A DNA stretch of 64,000 nucleotides, taken from Desulfocapsa sp. GTDB lineage: Bacteria; Desulfobacterota; Desulfobulbia; Desulfobulbales; Desulfocapsaceae. The stretch covers positions 1 through 64,000 of the forward strand of contig JAFLJO010000016.1 of the NCBI GenBank assembly GCA_022712975.1, in the 5' to 3' direction. The position numbers and the translations under genes were made by a program. Below are positions 36,619-45,074 of the stretch, in pieces; within the stretch, counting starts at the first letter, position 1, and the number at the start of each line of letters is the position of its first letter. The notes beneath the pieces are model-generated. The model made no database searches and was not told where the DNA came from. It saw only the letters and a program-made list of their open reading frames with translations.

Positions 36619-37010
36619 GGAACGGGAACGAAGTAAGGGATTTGGAAAAAAACAATCTACCAAAAAAAGCCAAGTAGCCAAGGGGATATCAGAAACCAGA
36701 AGCCAGAGGACAGAAGCCAGATTAGTTAGGTGCTACGCGCTAAATTGTTCTGATTAGTTGCCTGTTTTTTAAGTTCTATAAAATTAAATCAGAGAAAGAA
36801 TTAGGAAACCACAAAGAACCTTCATAGCCTACAGCCTCTGGCTGTAAACTAGTCTGGTTTCTGACTTTCTGGCTTCTGATTTGCACCCCCAGCGGAGAGA
36901 AATCAACGCGATTACCTAAGTGGGATGTCGTTATTAATCCAATCTTTGGGTGAATTGTTTTTTCCAACTCCCTAAGGTGTCCAAGTTATTTAGTGTACGT
37001 CCCTAAGGAA
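36617..37010. repeat. R2-type ends enclosing the heptamer-array element
   Basis: Left, AAGGAACGGGAACGAAGTAA follows the yicC stop; right, GTCCAAGTTATTTAGTGTAC leads to GTCCCTAAGG before remA. These ends match the R2 family (TTAGGAACG...AAATAACTTGGAC). The DNA between them is the heptamer-array element (36638-36975). So one element appears to sit inside another, in the space that separates yicC from remA. Confidence 0.6.
36638..36975. mobile_element. Heptamer-array inverted-repeat element, copy A
   Basis: Terminal inverted repeats AGGGATTTGGAAAAAAACAAT and ATTGTTTTTTCCAACTCCCT bound the element. Inside is an array of four heptamers (AGAAACC, AGAAGCC, AGAGGAC, AGAAGCC; 36691-36718). Then comes a shared non-coding core, a reverse-complement arm of heptamers (TCTGGTTTCTGACTTTCTGG, about 36852-36880) and a second core part. 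Most of it is repeated at 38896-39284. It encodes no transposase, so it would be a non-autonomous element; its mobilisation is not proved. Confidence 0.6.
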
Positions 37011-37018
37011 AAGATTCT

Positions 37019-37303
37019 ATGCAACTTATCAATATCGGATTTGGCAATACGGTGATGGCTGATCGAATCATAGCGGTCATCAATAGTGGTTCTTCACCTG
37101 CAAGAAAACTTAAGGAACTTGCAAAGGACGGCAAAAGGCTTGTTGATGTAACAGAGGGGCGGCGTACACGTTCTCTTTTGGTGATGGATTCAAATCATGT
37201 CGTTTTATCATCCATCCAACCTGACACTATCAGTCAGCGTCTGGCATCGTTACAGTTGGATTTGCATGTAAGTGCCGCTCTAAAAGGGAAGGAGACAAAG
37301 TAG
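37019..37303 (+). CDS. remA: RemA-like DUF370 family regulator
   Basis: The 94-residue protein matches the RemA/YlzA family throughout: [59 protein letters not shown]. In Bacillus RemA is a DNA-binding activator; the role in Deltaproteobacteria is not established. It lies directly before gmk (one base gap), in the known yicC-remA-gmk order. AAGGAAAAG serves the start. Confidence 0.9.
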   Translation: MQLINIGFGNTVMADRIIAVINSGSSPARKLKELAKDGKRLVDVTEGRRTRSLLVMDSNHVVLSSIQPDTISQRLASLQLDLHVSAALKGKETK

Positions 37304-37304
37304 G

Positions 37305-37922
37305 ATGAGTGTAAGGGGACAACTTTTTATTCTTTCTGCGCCATCGGGTGCCGGAAAGACGACCATCTTAAAGAAGGTGATGGCAAATGTCGCAAACCTT
37401 TATTTTTCAATTTCCCACACCACTCGTGCGCCACGGAAAGGTGAGAAAAATGGTGTTGATTATCATTTCGTAACAGTTGCCGAATTTCAGAAAATGTGCG
37501 AAAATAATTTGTTTCTTGAGTGGGCCGAGGTACACGGAAATTTCTATGGAACCAGTCGTCCTGCCATACTTAAACAGCTTGCAAACGGCCAGGATATTAT
37601 TCTGGATATTGATGTTCAAGGTGCAGCAATTATTGCTGCTGATGCAACTATTCATGGCGTTTCAGTTTTTGTGGCACCTCCTTCTCTGTCGGAACTTGAA
37701 AAAAGATTGTGCAGCAGAGGAACAGATAATAAAGAAACCATTCAATTACGTTTACATAATGCTGTAAAAGAAATGGATGCTGCAGAAAAATATGATTATC
37801 TCGTGATAAATGATGATTTGGAAGAGGCCGTAAGCACCTTGCAATCTGTGATCATCGCCGAGCGTAGTCATGGACACCGACTGCCCTCTGGTGAACCCAT
37901 TCAATTGAGAGGCAACAAGTGA
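37305..37922 (+). CDS. gmk: Guanylate kinase
   Basis: The 205-residue enzyme phosphorylates GMP to GDP. It has the P-loop SAPSGAGKTTI, the GMP-binding region SISHTTRAPRKGEKNGVDYHFV, FLEWAEVHGNFYGTS, and LDIDVQGA. The length is normal. It begins one base after remA and its stop overlaps the rlmB start (GTGA), so the three are one operon. The usual rpoZ neighbour is absent. Confidence 0.96.
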   Translation: MSVRGQLFILSAPSGAGKTTILKKVMANVANLYFSISHTTRAPRKGEKNGVDYHFVTVAEFQKMCENNLFLEWAEVHGNFYGTSRPAILKQLANGQDIILDIDVQGAAIIAADATIHGVSVFVAPPSLSELEKRLCSRGTDNKETIQLRLHNAVKEMDAAEKYDYLVINDDLEEAVSTLQSVIIAERSHGHRLPSGEPIQLRGNK

Positions 37923-38722
37923 AAAAAAGTACAAATCACCGTCAGGAAAATGAACGAAAGATTCGCTTGAGTGAAGATCTCCTCTGGGGAATTCATCCGG
38001 TGCATGAAGCCCTTGAGCAGGAATCTGAACGAATCAGTGAAATTTTTATTGTAAAAGACAGAAAGGGTGGAAAGCGCGAAGAGATTATTGAGAAAGCACG
38101 CACCGCAGGAATCAAAATGAATTTTGTATCTGCTCTTCGTCTCACCGGAGAAGATGCGTATCAGGTACGGCATCAGGGAGTTGTGGCTAAAATGTCGCAG
38201 ACCAGTCTGATGCCCTTTAATGATCTGCTGGATAAATTTGATGGCTTGGTAAAGGCAGGCAAAAACCCAAGGCTAATTGTTCTTGATACCTTGCAGGATC
38301 CACATAATATAGGAGCCATTATACGATCAGCTCATGCATCCGGGATGGATGGTGTCCTTGTTACCCGTGAACGCACTGCCCCCATTGGTGGCACTGCGGC
38401 TAAATCTGCAGCGGGTGCCATGTCTCACATTGATATTTGCCAAGTCACCAATCTTGCCCAGTCATTACAGGCCTTGAAAGATGTTGGTGCATGGGTATTT
38501 GGTGCAATAAAAGATGATGATGCCCAATCTCTCTATAACACGGATCTTTTGCTCCCGGCGTGCATTGTTGTGGGCAGTGAAGGATCAGGGATACGCCCAT
38601 TGGTTCGTAAACAGTGTGATGTTCTTCTTTCCATCCCTATGGAGGGTAAGCTTGATTCGTTGAACAGTTCTGTGGCTGCAGGTGTTATAATGTTTGAGAT
38701 TTTGAGACAGCGTCAGAACTGA
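37919..38722 (+). CDS. rlmB: 23S rRNA 2'-O-ribose methyltransferase, TrmH/SpoU family (RlmB-like)
   Basis: The 267-residue protein starts at GTG 37919, overlapping the gmk stop. An N-terminal substrate-binding domain (LLWGIHPVHEALEQESERI) precedes the SPOUT knot with all motifs: LDTLQDPHNIGAIIRSAHA (motif 1, including Asn and Arg), IVVGSEGSGIRPLV (motif 2) and IPMEGKLDSLNSSVAAGVIMFE (motif 3). RlmB methylates G2251 of 23S rRNA; assignment to that exact base is by family resemblance. Confidence 0.9.
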   Translation: MKKSTNHRQENERKIRLSEDLLWGIHPVHEALEQESERISEIFIVKDRKGGKREEIIEKARTAGIKMNFVSALRLTGEDAYQVRHQGVVAKMSQTSLMPFNDLLDKFDGLVKAGKNPRLIVLDTLQDPHNIGAIIRSAHASGMDGVLVTRERTAPIGGTAAKSAAGAMSHIDICQVTNLAQSLQALKDVGAWVFGAIKDDDAQSLYNTDLLLPACIVVGSEGSGIRPLVRKQCDVLLSIPMEGKLDSLNSSVAAGVIMFEILRQRQN

Positions 38723-38895
38723 ATTTTCCTGTCTCCTGTGTTACTCCTACCTGACTCATCTGAAGAGAAGAGTAAACGTCTCTACGGAAGCTCTTCTTCT
38801 GTTTGGCATTCTGTGTCAGAACTCGACAAAATTGTCGACAGGAGGCATGGTTGTCGATATTCTTCCTTATTTAAACAGCCCCATTCACGGACATC

Positions 38896-39284
38896 AGAAG
38901 CCAGAAACCAGAAGCCAGAAGCCAGAAACCAGAAACCAGAGGACAGAAGCCAGAAACCAGAAGCCAGAAACCAGAAGCCAGAAACCAGAAACCAGAGGAC
39001 AGAAGCCAGATTAGTTAGGTGCTACGCACTAAATTGTTCTGATTAGTTGCCTGTTTTTTAAGTTCTATAAAATTAAATCAGAGAAAGAATTAGGAAACCA
39101 CAAAGAACCTTCATAGCCTACAGCCTCTGGCTGCAAACTATTCTGGCTTCTGGCTTCTGACTTCTGGCTTCTGGCTTCTGCCTTCTGATTTGCACCCCAG
39201 CGGAGAGAAATCAACACGATTACCTAAATGGGATGTCGTTATTAATCCAATCTTTGGGTGAATTGTTTTTTTTCCAACTCCCTT
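38896..39284. mobile_element. Heptamer-array inverted-repeat element, copy B (expanded array)
   Basis: Sixteen tandem heptamers (AGAAGCC or AGAAACC, one AGAGGAC in each half; 38896-39007) are followed by the same core as copy A. A reverse-complement arm of seven heptamers follows (TTCTGGC type, 39141-39189), then the same end with ATTGTTTTTTTTCCAACTCC. Copy A has four and about four units. The left terminal repeat of copy A is not visible here. The 709-base gap between rlmB and the next gene holds nothing else supported except ATTGTCGACAGG-type small palindromes at about 38830. Confidence 0.65.
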
Positions 39285-39431
39285 ACGTGGTTTTCAACAG
39301 AAAAACAATATGGCACGTTTATGGCATGATTAACGCATAGTAGAAGTATTAATATCTTTTCAGGGGCTATCCGCAGGTCACAAAAAGTGGATACCCTCTA
39401 TTTCTATTTATCGCAATGGAGGCATTTTATT

Positions 39432-40280
39432 GTGAATATCAGAAAGATTACGTCCATGACCATGTTTATCTCTTTTATCCTCATGGTGGTAACATCTATT
39501 GTCCTTTACATTGATCCCCAGGGACGTGTAGCGCACTGGACTGACTGGCATATGTTGGGGTTGAGCAAAACTGAATGGAGCAACCTCCATATTAACCTGG
39601 GCGTTCTATTTCTTTTTGCCGGTCTTCTCCATATGTTTTATAATTGGGCTCCAATAAAAGCCTATATGAAAAACCGAGCCAGGGAACTAAAAGTATTTAC
39701 CCCGTCTTTTAATGTTGCACTTCTCTTGAGTCTTTTTGTCGGAATTGGAACGTATCTTGAGATTCCTCCAATGTCCACTGTTATCAATTTTAGCGAATCC
39801 ATCAAGGATGCGGCTGCTGAGAAACACGGTGCGCCACCTTATGGTCGCGCAGAGTTATCCTCAATAAAGCATTTTGCGAAGAAGCAGAATTTAGATTTAG
39901 ATAAAGCTATTGAGCTCCTCCAAGAGTCAAATATTCAAGTAAGTGATTCAAGTGTTACGCTTGCTGTTATTGCGGCCGCCAATGGATTGTCCCCTCAAAA
40001 TATATTTGAAATCATTAAACCTGCGTCAAACATCAAAAAGGGTGAAGGTCATTCCTCTTTTCCCGATAGCAAAATGACTGGTTTTGGTAAAATGACTCTT
40101 GGAGCCATATGCAATGAGTATAATCTGATGTATCAGGTCGTTCGTCAGAATCTTGCTAAAAAAGGTGTAAAAGCTGAAGCTGAGATGACCATAAAAGAGA
40201 TAGCTGCAGCAAACGAGAAGAAGCCAATGGAAATTTTCGATCTTATTCATGGAATAGCCAATGAAATGCAGAATAAGTAA
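39432..40280 (+). CDS. DUF4405-type membrane protein with helical repeats
   Basis: The start chosen is GTG 39432, with GGAGG nine bases before it; a GTG at 39387 lacks one. The protein is about 282 residues, with three clear membrane helices (MTMFISFILMVVTSIVLYI, NLGVLFLFAGLLHMFYNW, VALLLSLFVGIGTYL) and histidines near them that could bind haem (inference). The cytoplasmic half holds four repeats of about 25 residues of the form LAVIAAANGLSPQNIFEII, LGAICNEYNLMYQVVRQNL and IKEIAAANEKKPMEIFDLI. It begins a unit with a glycine-rich protein, a histidine kinase and a response regulator, so a sensing or signalling role is likely. Confidence 0.75.
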   Translation: MNIRKITSMTMFISFILMVVTSIVLYIDPQGRVAHWTDWHMLGLSKTEWSNLHINLGVLFLFAGLLHMFYNWAPIKAYMKNRARELKVFTPSFNVALLLSLFVGIGTYLEIPPMSTVINFSESIKDAAAEKHGAPPYGRAELSSIKHFAKKQNLDLDKAIELLQESNIQVSDSSVTLAVIAAANGLSPQNIFEIIKPASNIKKGEGHSSFPDSKMTGFGKMTLGAICNEYNLMYQVVRQNLAKKGVKAEAEMTIKEIAAANEKKPMEIFDLIHGIANEMQNK

Positions 40281-40770
40281 TACGATGGCGGGTGTTATCA
40301 CCGCCATCGTATTGCTATGTATAACTGTTGGTGTGAACGATTCTTTTTGTCAGGATTTTTTTATGGGAAAAGTTTTGTCGATTAATTCCCAGAAAAAGGA
40401 GATCGAAGTTGCTCCACAAATATCGACTACAAAGCAGGAGTCAGGTATTGAAGATGAGACTGTTTTGGTACAATCGAAGATTGCCCTTCCAGCGTGCGTA
40501 ATTATTGGTGCAAACATAAGGCTCTGGGGAAAACGACTTCCAGGAGCTATCAATACCTTCATTGCAACTGACATTAGAGGATGCCGTGGAGGAGGATGTT
40601 CTGATCCCACCGGCGTACGTTCTCGTCTTTCGAGAAAAGGAAAACAGCATCGGAGTTACTGGAGCGATACAGATTCTACAGAAAGAGATTCAGATAGTTA
40701 TGGCGCAGAAAGTGGTGGTGGCCGTGGTGGAGGTGGTGGCGGCAATGGCGGAGGAGGCGGTGGAAGGTGA
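40261..40770 (+). CDS. Exported glycine-rich protein of unknown function
   Basis: The 169-residue protein has an N-terminal signal-like segment (MAGVITAIVLLCITVGVNDS, then a Cys). A beta-rich middle is GKVLSINSQKKEIEVAPQIS ... ANIRLWGKRLPGAINTFIATDI. The C-terminus is Cys/Ser/Arg-rich and ends in a tail of about 20 residues made of glycines with a few Arg/Asn. It overlaps the upstream gene by 20 bases and the next by four, so it is a fixed member of the unit. I recognise no family. It may be a secreted ligand or metal sensor for the following kinase; this is speculation. Confidence 0.65.
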   Translation: MKCRISNTMAGVITAIVLLCITVGVNDSFCQDFFMGKVLSINSQKKEIEVAPQISTTKQESGIEDETVLVQSKIALPACVIIGANIRLWGKRLPGAINTFIATDIRGCRGGGCSDPTGVRSRLSRKGKQHRSYWSDTDSTERDSDSYGAESGGGRGGGGGGNGGGGGGR

Positions 40771-42314
40771 AACACTATCTCGGCTGGCAGACAAATCTTG
40801 TTGTCTTTGTACTTATCACTGTTTTAGTTGGAAGTTATTTTTTAAGACAGAACCAGCAGGCTTCCCGTGAATTAGAGATGCATTCACGGGATTATTCTGA
40901 GATTCTGGCAGCTGTTGTTGATCTCACTATCCGAAATGGACTTCTCTCGGAGAGTGCTCTTGAAGAGACCGTTGCCGGATCTCTTGAAAACAGTGCCCGG
41001 TTTATCCATTATCTTGATTCAATTGAACCGTTTTTATCCGTTGAACTGACAGCATATGCAGCAAAGTCAGGTCTTGCAGGAGTACGAATTGTGCAAGGTG
41101 GAAGCACCACTGGAGTTAGTGGTCCGGCAGGTTGGTTGTCCGACAGAGAATGTGGGGAATCGTCAGGACTTAAACGTATGGAGACCGAGAAAATATATCT
41201 TTATTCTTTTATTCCTGATGAAAACGTATCTGAGTCACCCCTTGTCGGCTGTGTGCTGGTTGGTCTTTCTTCCCGTGAAATAGATGCAATAGTGGATAAA
41301 ATTTCCGTTGAACGTCTTCTCGGCATATTGGAGGATCTGCACGATATTGCCTATGTGAGGTTCTTGTCTGATGGCCAAAACATGGATCAGGAGCTGTTGA
41401 ATGCACAGTTAATACACAATGAGAATATTCGGGAAACAGCGGTTTCCATAGGGGACAGACAGCTCATTGTGGCTCTTAAAATGGATCGTTTTGGGAAACG
41501 ACGCATCCAGATGCAAAAAGAGTTTCTTATCTTTATCTGTTTTCTGATTCTTTTTGGTGGTTTTTCTTCCTGGTGGCTCTATTGGGTTCAACGTCAACGC
41601 TTACAGCAGGTACGTGAATTTGAACGAAAAATGGCTCGTCAGAATGAAGATGCCGCTCTTGGAAGGGCGGCAGCAACAATTACCCATGAACTTAGAAACC
41701 CGTTAAATGCCATTGGTATGGGGCTGCAACGTATGCAGATTGAGGCAGAGGATCTTGACCCTGATCACCATAAACTTCTTGCCAGTATGCGTAACGCTGT
41801 TGATCGAACAAACACCATTATCACCAGATTGAATCAATACATCCATTCGTTTGCAATCACAAGCCAGGCAGTGAATCTTCCCTCTCTTCTTCGTCAGGGG
41901 GTGACATTGTATCAGGAACAGTGCAGAAAACAGAAGATTGAAGTTGAGGTGGAACTCGACTGTGATCAGGATTTTTCAATTCCCGGTGACAGGGTTTTGT
42001 TGGAACAGCTTTTTGAAAATCTTCTGAAGAACAGCGTGGAAGCACAGGCAGATGGAGGATTTATCAGAATAGTAATGAAGCGCTTGGAGAAAAGTTGTTG
42101 TGTGGAAATTGAAAATGGTGGATTTACCCTGTCACCCGAAGAAAGCAGGCTCCTTTTTGAACCATATTTCACCCGGAAGAGTAAAGGAACAGGCCTTGGC
42201 CTAGTGATTAGTAAGAAGATCGTTCTGGCCCATAAAGGAAAGCTTGAGTGGCAGGGTGATTTTTCCGGGAAGCGCATCAAATTTTTAATTACGCTGCCTC
42301 TGGAAATTTCCTGA
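40767..42314 (+). CDS. Membrane sensor histidine kinase
   Basis: The 515-residue protein has a helix at about 10-26 and a second at about 250-270 (FLIFICFLILFGGFSSWWLY), enclosing a periplasmic sensor domain of about 225 residues with no recognised fold. The cytoplasmic part has HisKA with THELRNPLNAIG and HATPase motifs (ENLLKNSVEAQADGG, FEPYFTRKSKGTGLGLVISK). The pattern is that of NtrB/ZraS-type kinases. It starts at GTG 40767, overlapping the glycine-rich gene, and is followed by its NtrC-type partner. Confidence 0.92.
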   Translation: MKHYLGWQTNLVVFVLITVLVGSYFLRQNQQASRELEMHSRDYSEILAAVVDLTIRNGLLSESALEETVAGSLENSARFIHYLDSIEPFLSVELTAYAAKSGLAGVRIVQGGSTTGVSGPAGWLSDRECGESSGLKRMETEKIYLYSFIPDENVSESPLVGCVLVGLSSREIDAIVDKISVERLLGILEDLHDIAYVRFLSDGQNMDQELLNAQLIHNENIRETAVSIGDRQLIVALKMDRFGKRRIQMQKEFLIFICFLILFGGFSSWWLYWVQRQRLQQVREFERKMARQNEDAALGRAAATITHELRNPLNAIGMGLQRMQIEAEDLDPDHHKLLASMRNAVDRTNTIITRLNQYIHSFAITSQAVNLPSLLRQGVTLYQEQCRKQKIEVEVELDCDQDFSIPGDRVLLEQLFENLLKNSVEAQADGGFIRIVMKRLEKSCCVEIENGGFTLSPEESRLLFEPYFTRKSKGTGLGLVISKKIVLAHKGKLEWQGDFSGKRIKFLITLPLEIS

Positions 42315-42351
42315 TGAATGTGTATGGCACCATCGAGTGCGGGAGTATACT

Positions 42352-43680
42352 ATGTTGATATTAATTGTAGATGATGAGCAGGAGCAGCGGGAAATGCTGC
42401 AGGGATTTCTGGAAAAACAGGGGTATAAGGTGCTGACTGCATCTGGCGGACACGAGGCTTTGCAACTCTTTGAGTCGATGCCTGTACAACTGGTTTTGCT
42501 TGATCATCGCATGGATGACATGAATGGTGATGAGGTACTGGAAAAGATGAGAGCGGTATCCCCATTGCTGCGAGCCATTATGATCACTGCCTATGGAGAT
42601 GTTACAACAGCAGTAAAAGTGATGCAGCTTGGTGCCGATGACTTTATGGAAAAGCCGGTTGATCTAACAGATCTTATGGCAAAAATTCGTCGAATTGAAG
42701 AAAGTATTGGTGTTCAGGAAGAGTCGGAAAAAATAAATGATTTTATAGAACAGGTGGAACTTCCCATATCCATCATTGGTTCCAGTGAAAAAATGCAGGA
42801 GCTGTTATCCCTTGTGTATCGGATTGCGGCCACAGAGTGGTCAGTGTTGATTTGCGGAGAAACAGGTACCGGCAAAGAGCTTATTGCCAGGCTTATTCAT
42901 ATGATGGGGCCGAGGAAAGATGGTCCTTTTGTTGAAGTGAACTGTGCTGCTATCCCTGAAAACCTCTTTGAATCAGAACTCTTTGGTCATGAAAAAGGTG
43001 CTTTCACTGGGGCTTCCTCAAAACGGCGTGGTCGCTTTGAACTGGCACAAGGTGGGACGCTGTTTCTTGATGAGGTTGGTGAACTGCCACTTCATCTACA
43101 GGCAAAACTTCTACGAACTCTACAGGAAAAAAAGATTAGCCGGGTGGGAAGTGAGGTTGAAATTGGTGTTGATGCAAGGGTGCTCACTGCCACCAACAAA
43201 GATCTGAAGCAGATGGTGACAGATAAGCTGTTCCGTGAAGATCTGTATTTTCGTCTCAATGTTCTTGAGCTGATCGTTCCTCCTCTGCGGGAACGAAGAG
43301 ATGATATAATGGAACTTATGGAGTTTTTTCTGGAGAAACATGCAGTAAATACTGAAATGTCATTTGATCATGATTCCATGACAAAACTGGTCAAATATTC
43401 CTTTCCTGGTAATGTAAGGGAACTTGAGCACCTGATTCAACGTCTATTGACCCTTGTTCGAGGCAATACCGTGACCGTTGCAGATCTGCCACCTGAAATT
43501 CGTGAGAGCAGTAGTAAGGGAGGAGGACTGTTGAGTGATCGGCTGGCTGAGGTAGAGAAAGAAATGCTGGTTGTAGCCCTTGAGGCGAATTACTGGGTAC
43601 AAACAAAGGCTGCAGAGGTTCTAGGAATCAGTGAACGTGTTCTTCGGTATAAAATGAAAAAGGCTGGGATTAAGAAGTAA
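42352..43680 (+). CDS. NtrC-family sigma-54-dependent response regulator
   Basis: The protein is 442 residues from ATG 42352, with GGGAG six bases upstream. It has a receiver (phospho-Asp 51, LLDHRMDD; Lys in MEKPVD), a sigma-54 AAA+ domain with Walker A GETGTGKEL, GAFTGA loop, Walker B TLFLDEVGEL, and an Fis-type DNA-binding helix-turn-helix at the end (TKAAEVLGISERVLRYKMKK). It should activate sigma-54 promoters when phosphorylated by the preceding kinase. The four genes 39432-43680 are closely spaced and look like one unit. Confidence 0.95.
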   Translation: MLILIVDDEQEQREMLQGFLEKQGYKVLTASGGHEALQLFESMPVQLVLLDHRMDDMNGDEVLEKMRAVSPLLRAIMITAYGDVTTAVKVMQLGADDFMEKPVDLTDLMAKIRRIEESIGVQEESEKINDFIEQVELPISIIGSSEKMQELLSLVYRIAATEWSVLICGETGTGKELIARLIHMMGPRKDGPFVEVNCAAIPENLFESELFGHEKGAFTGASSKRRGRFELAQGGTLFLDEVGELPLHLQAKLLRTLQEKKISRVGSEVEIGVDARVLTATNKDLKQMVTDKLFREDLYFRLNVLELIVPPLRERRDDIMELMEFFLEKHAVNTEMSFDHDSMTKLVKYSFPGNVRELEHLIQRLLTLVRGNTVTVADLPPEIRESSSKGGGLLSDRLAEVEKEMLVVALEANYWVQTKAAEVLGISERVLRYKMKKAGIKK

Positions 43681-43695
43681 AGATCCTGGAAAAAT

Positions 43696-43746
43696 ATTCG
43701 GTTATTCGGTATTCGGTAACTGATACCGAACACCGAACACCGATCA
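43696..43746. repeat. Palindromic region after the response regulator
   Basis: GGTTATTCGGTATTCGGTAA is followed by CTGATACCGAACACCGAACA and CCGATCACC; the arms (TTCGGTATTCGGT and ACCGAACACCGAA) form an imperfect hairpin of about 13 bp. It lies between convergent genes and probably separates their transcripts, but it has no T-run. Confidence 0.45.
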
Positions 43747-43747
43747 C

Positions 43748-44776
43748 CTAAGCTTTCTGTCGGGCAATTTTGATATAATCTTTGGTCAAGGATGGGTGGC
43801 TGGCAATAACTTCAGATGCCTCTTTAGATAAGGAGTCGTTCAAAAATTCATCTATCTGGGCATAAGTCATTCCCTTGCTGACCGCTTCTGTAACAAGCGT
43901 AGTAAATTTTTTCTCATCATTTTTATTAGTAAAACGAGAAAGAATTCGATGATTGTCGTCATCCTCATTTGATTCTGGTCTAGGCTGACTACTACTAATC
44001 CTCTCTATGGAGCTTTTCATGTTTGCAAGTTCCGCCTGGATACCACTGATGGCACTGTTGACTTCTTCCTGTGTTCCATCGCCACCTTCCTCTTCAGTTT
44101 CGAGAGAAGACAGGGCAGTTTCAAGTTCTGTGAGCTTGTTACTCAGCGGTTTTACCGCCCCCTGAATAGCTGTGATGTCAGCAGAAAGTTTTTTTGTTGC
44201 TTCCTCAACAGATTCGGCTGTGGCCTTATTCTCAAGCTCTCCTGCTATGGTACTCATCTTTTCATCAAGCTGTGCAATTTCTTCGGTGGTACCAGTTATT
44301 GATGAAGAAAAACTGCTAAGGTTTTTTGCAAGACCAGCAACGCTGGTTTGGAGCTCATCCAGCTGATTTTTAAGTTCGTCCTGGTTGCTGCGAAGGGGGT
44401 GCAAATCTTCTTCACTAACTGTTGCGGCAGTTGCTTGTTTGGAGAGACATTTTGTAATAACTGGACAGCAACTAAGCGTTTTTGTTGAATCGTGGAGTTG
44501 TACTTTAAACTCATTATACGTGCTTTTACAGCTATTAAGATCGTGTAAATAGTCGTACATATAGAGAATCCCAAAATAGATTCCAAACATCACAGCAACA
44601 CATAGAGCAATGGCGAGTGCAAGACCAATTAGAAAAACTGCTGCTGTGAATAATGAAGAAATGGTTCCTATAATTCCACCGGAATCACTGACTGCGAAAG
44701 CATAGATAAAGAAAACTAAAAGTACCGATAAGATACCTGACTTGACGAGAGATTTTTTTAATTCCTGGTTTTTCAT
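43748..44776 (-). CDS. Membrane protein with long coiled coil, unknown
   Basis: The protein is 342 residues from ATG 44776 (GGAG nine bases upstream). Two membrane helices (about 10-30 and 42-70, VLLVFFIYAFAV and FLIGLALAIALCVAVMFGIYFGILYMY) are followed by a region with Cys clusters (LSCCPVITKC). A long coiled coil (about 120-265) and an acidic Ser-rich linker lead to a small C-terminal domain (FTTLVTEAVSKGMTYAQIDEF). I recognise no family; it resembles membrane-anchored coiled-coil scaffolds. It stands alone between convergent transcripts and the nuo terminator. Confidence 0.65.
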   Translation of the reverse strand: MKNQELKKSLVKSGILSVLLVFFIYAFAVSDSGGIIGTISSLFTAAVFLIGLALAIALCVAVMFGIYFGILYMYDYLHDLNSCKSTYNEFKVQLHDSTKTLSCCPVITKCLSKQATAATVSEEDLHPLRSNQDELKNQLDELQTSVAGLAKNLSSFSSSITGTTEEIAQLDEKMSTIAGELENKATAESVEEATKKLSADITAIQGAVKPLSNKLTELETALSSLETEEEGGDGTQEEVNSAISGIQAELANMKSSIERISSSQPRPESNEDDDNHRILSRFTNKNDEKKFTTLVTEAVSKGMTYAQIDEFLNDSLSKEASEVIASHPSLTKDYIKIARQKA

Positions 44777-45011
44777 AAAATGTGTCTCCAAGACCGCTAT
44801 AGATGGGCTAAAATGGGATTCGCCCTCAGGTACAGTGAAGCGATATACTTGACAAGGCGACGAAAACGAAACTATGTATACTTTTGATTGTCAGATTAAT
44901 TGGAAGTAAAAATCAATCGAGCAATATAATTATATATAATTTAGCAGAAACTAAAAAAAGAATAAAGATATTTTCTGAAAGAAAGTAATTTAACCTATGT
45001 AGAATAAACAT

Positions 45012-45042
45012 AAAATCCCCGTGAGGTACTCACAGGGATTTT
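45012..45042 (-). terminator. Rho-independent terminator of the nuo operon
   Basis: On the minus strand AAAATCCCTGTGAG and CTCACGGGGATTTT form a 14-bp stem with one G-U or mismatch and a TAC loop, with T residues at the end. It lies about 30 bases after nuoN. The gap up to the coiled-coil gene (44777-45011) shows nothing else supported. Confidence 0.8.
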
Positions 45043-45074
45043 ATGGAATTGATATCTTTCGCATACTGTAGTCC

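Noticed and set aside
36776..36967. Minus-strand frame of 63 codons
   Set aside because: It lies wholly within the repeated non-coding element and has no family features.
38896..39007. Regular repeats that might be taken for a CRISPR array
   Set aside because: The units are seven bases long, directly adjacent with no unique spacers, and mirrored by a reverse-complement arm. No cas genes are present.
38738..39046. Open frames of 60-102 codons rich in Arg-Asn-Gln-Lys-Pro-Glu
   Set aside because: They translate the heptamer array in different frames, start without ribosome-binding sites, and depend on the array length.
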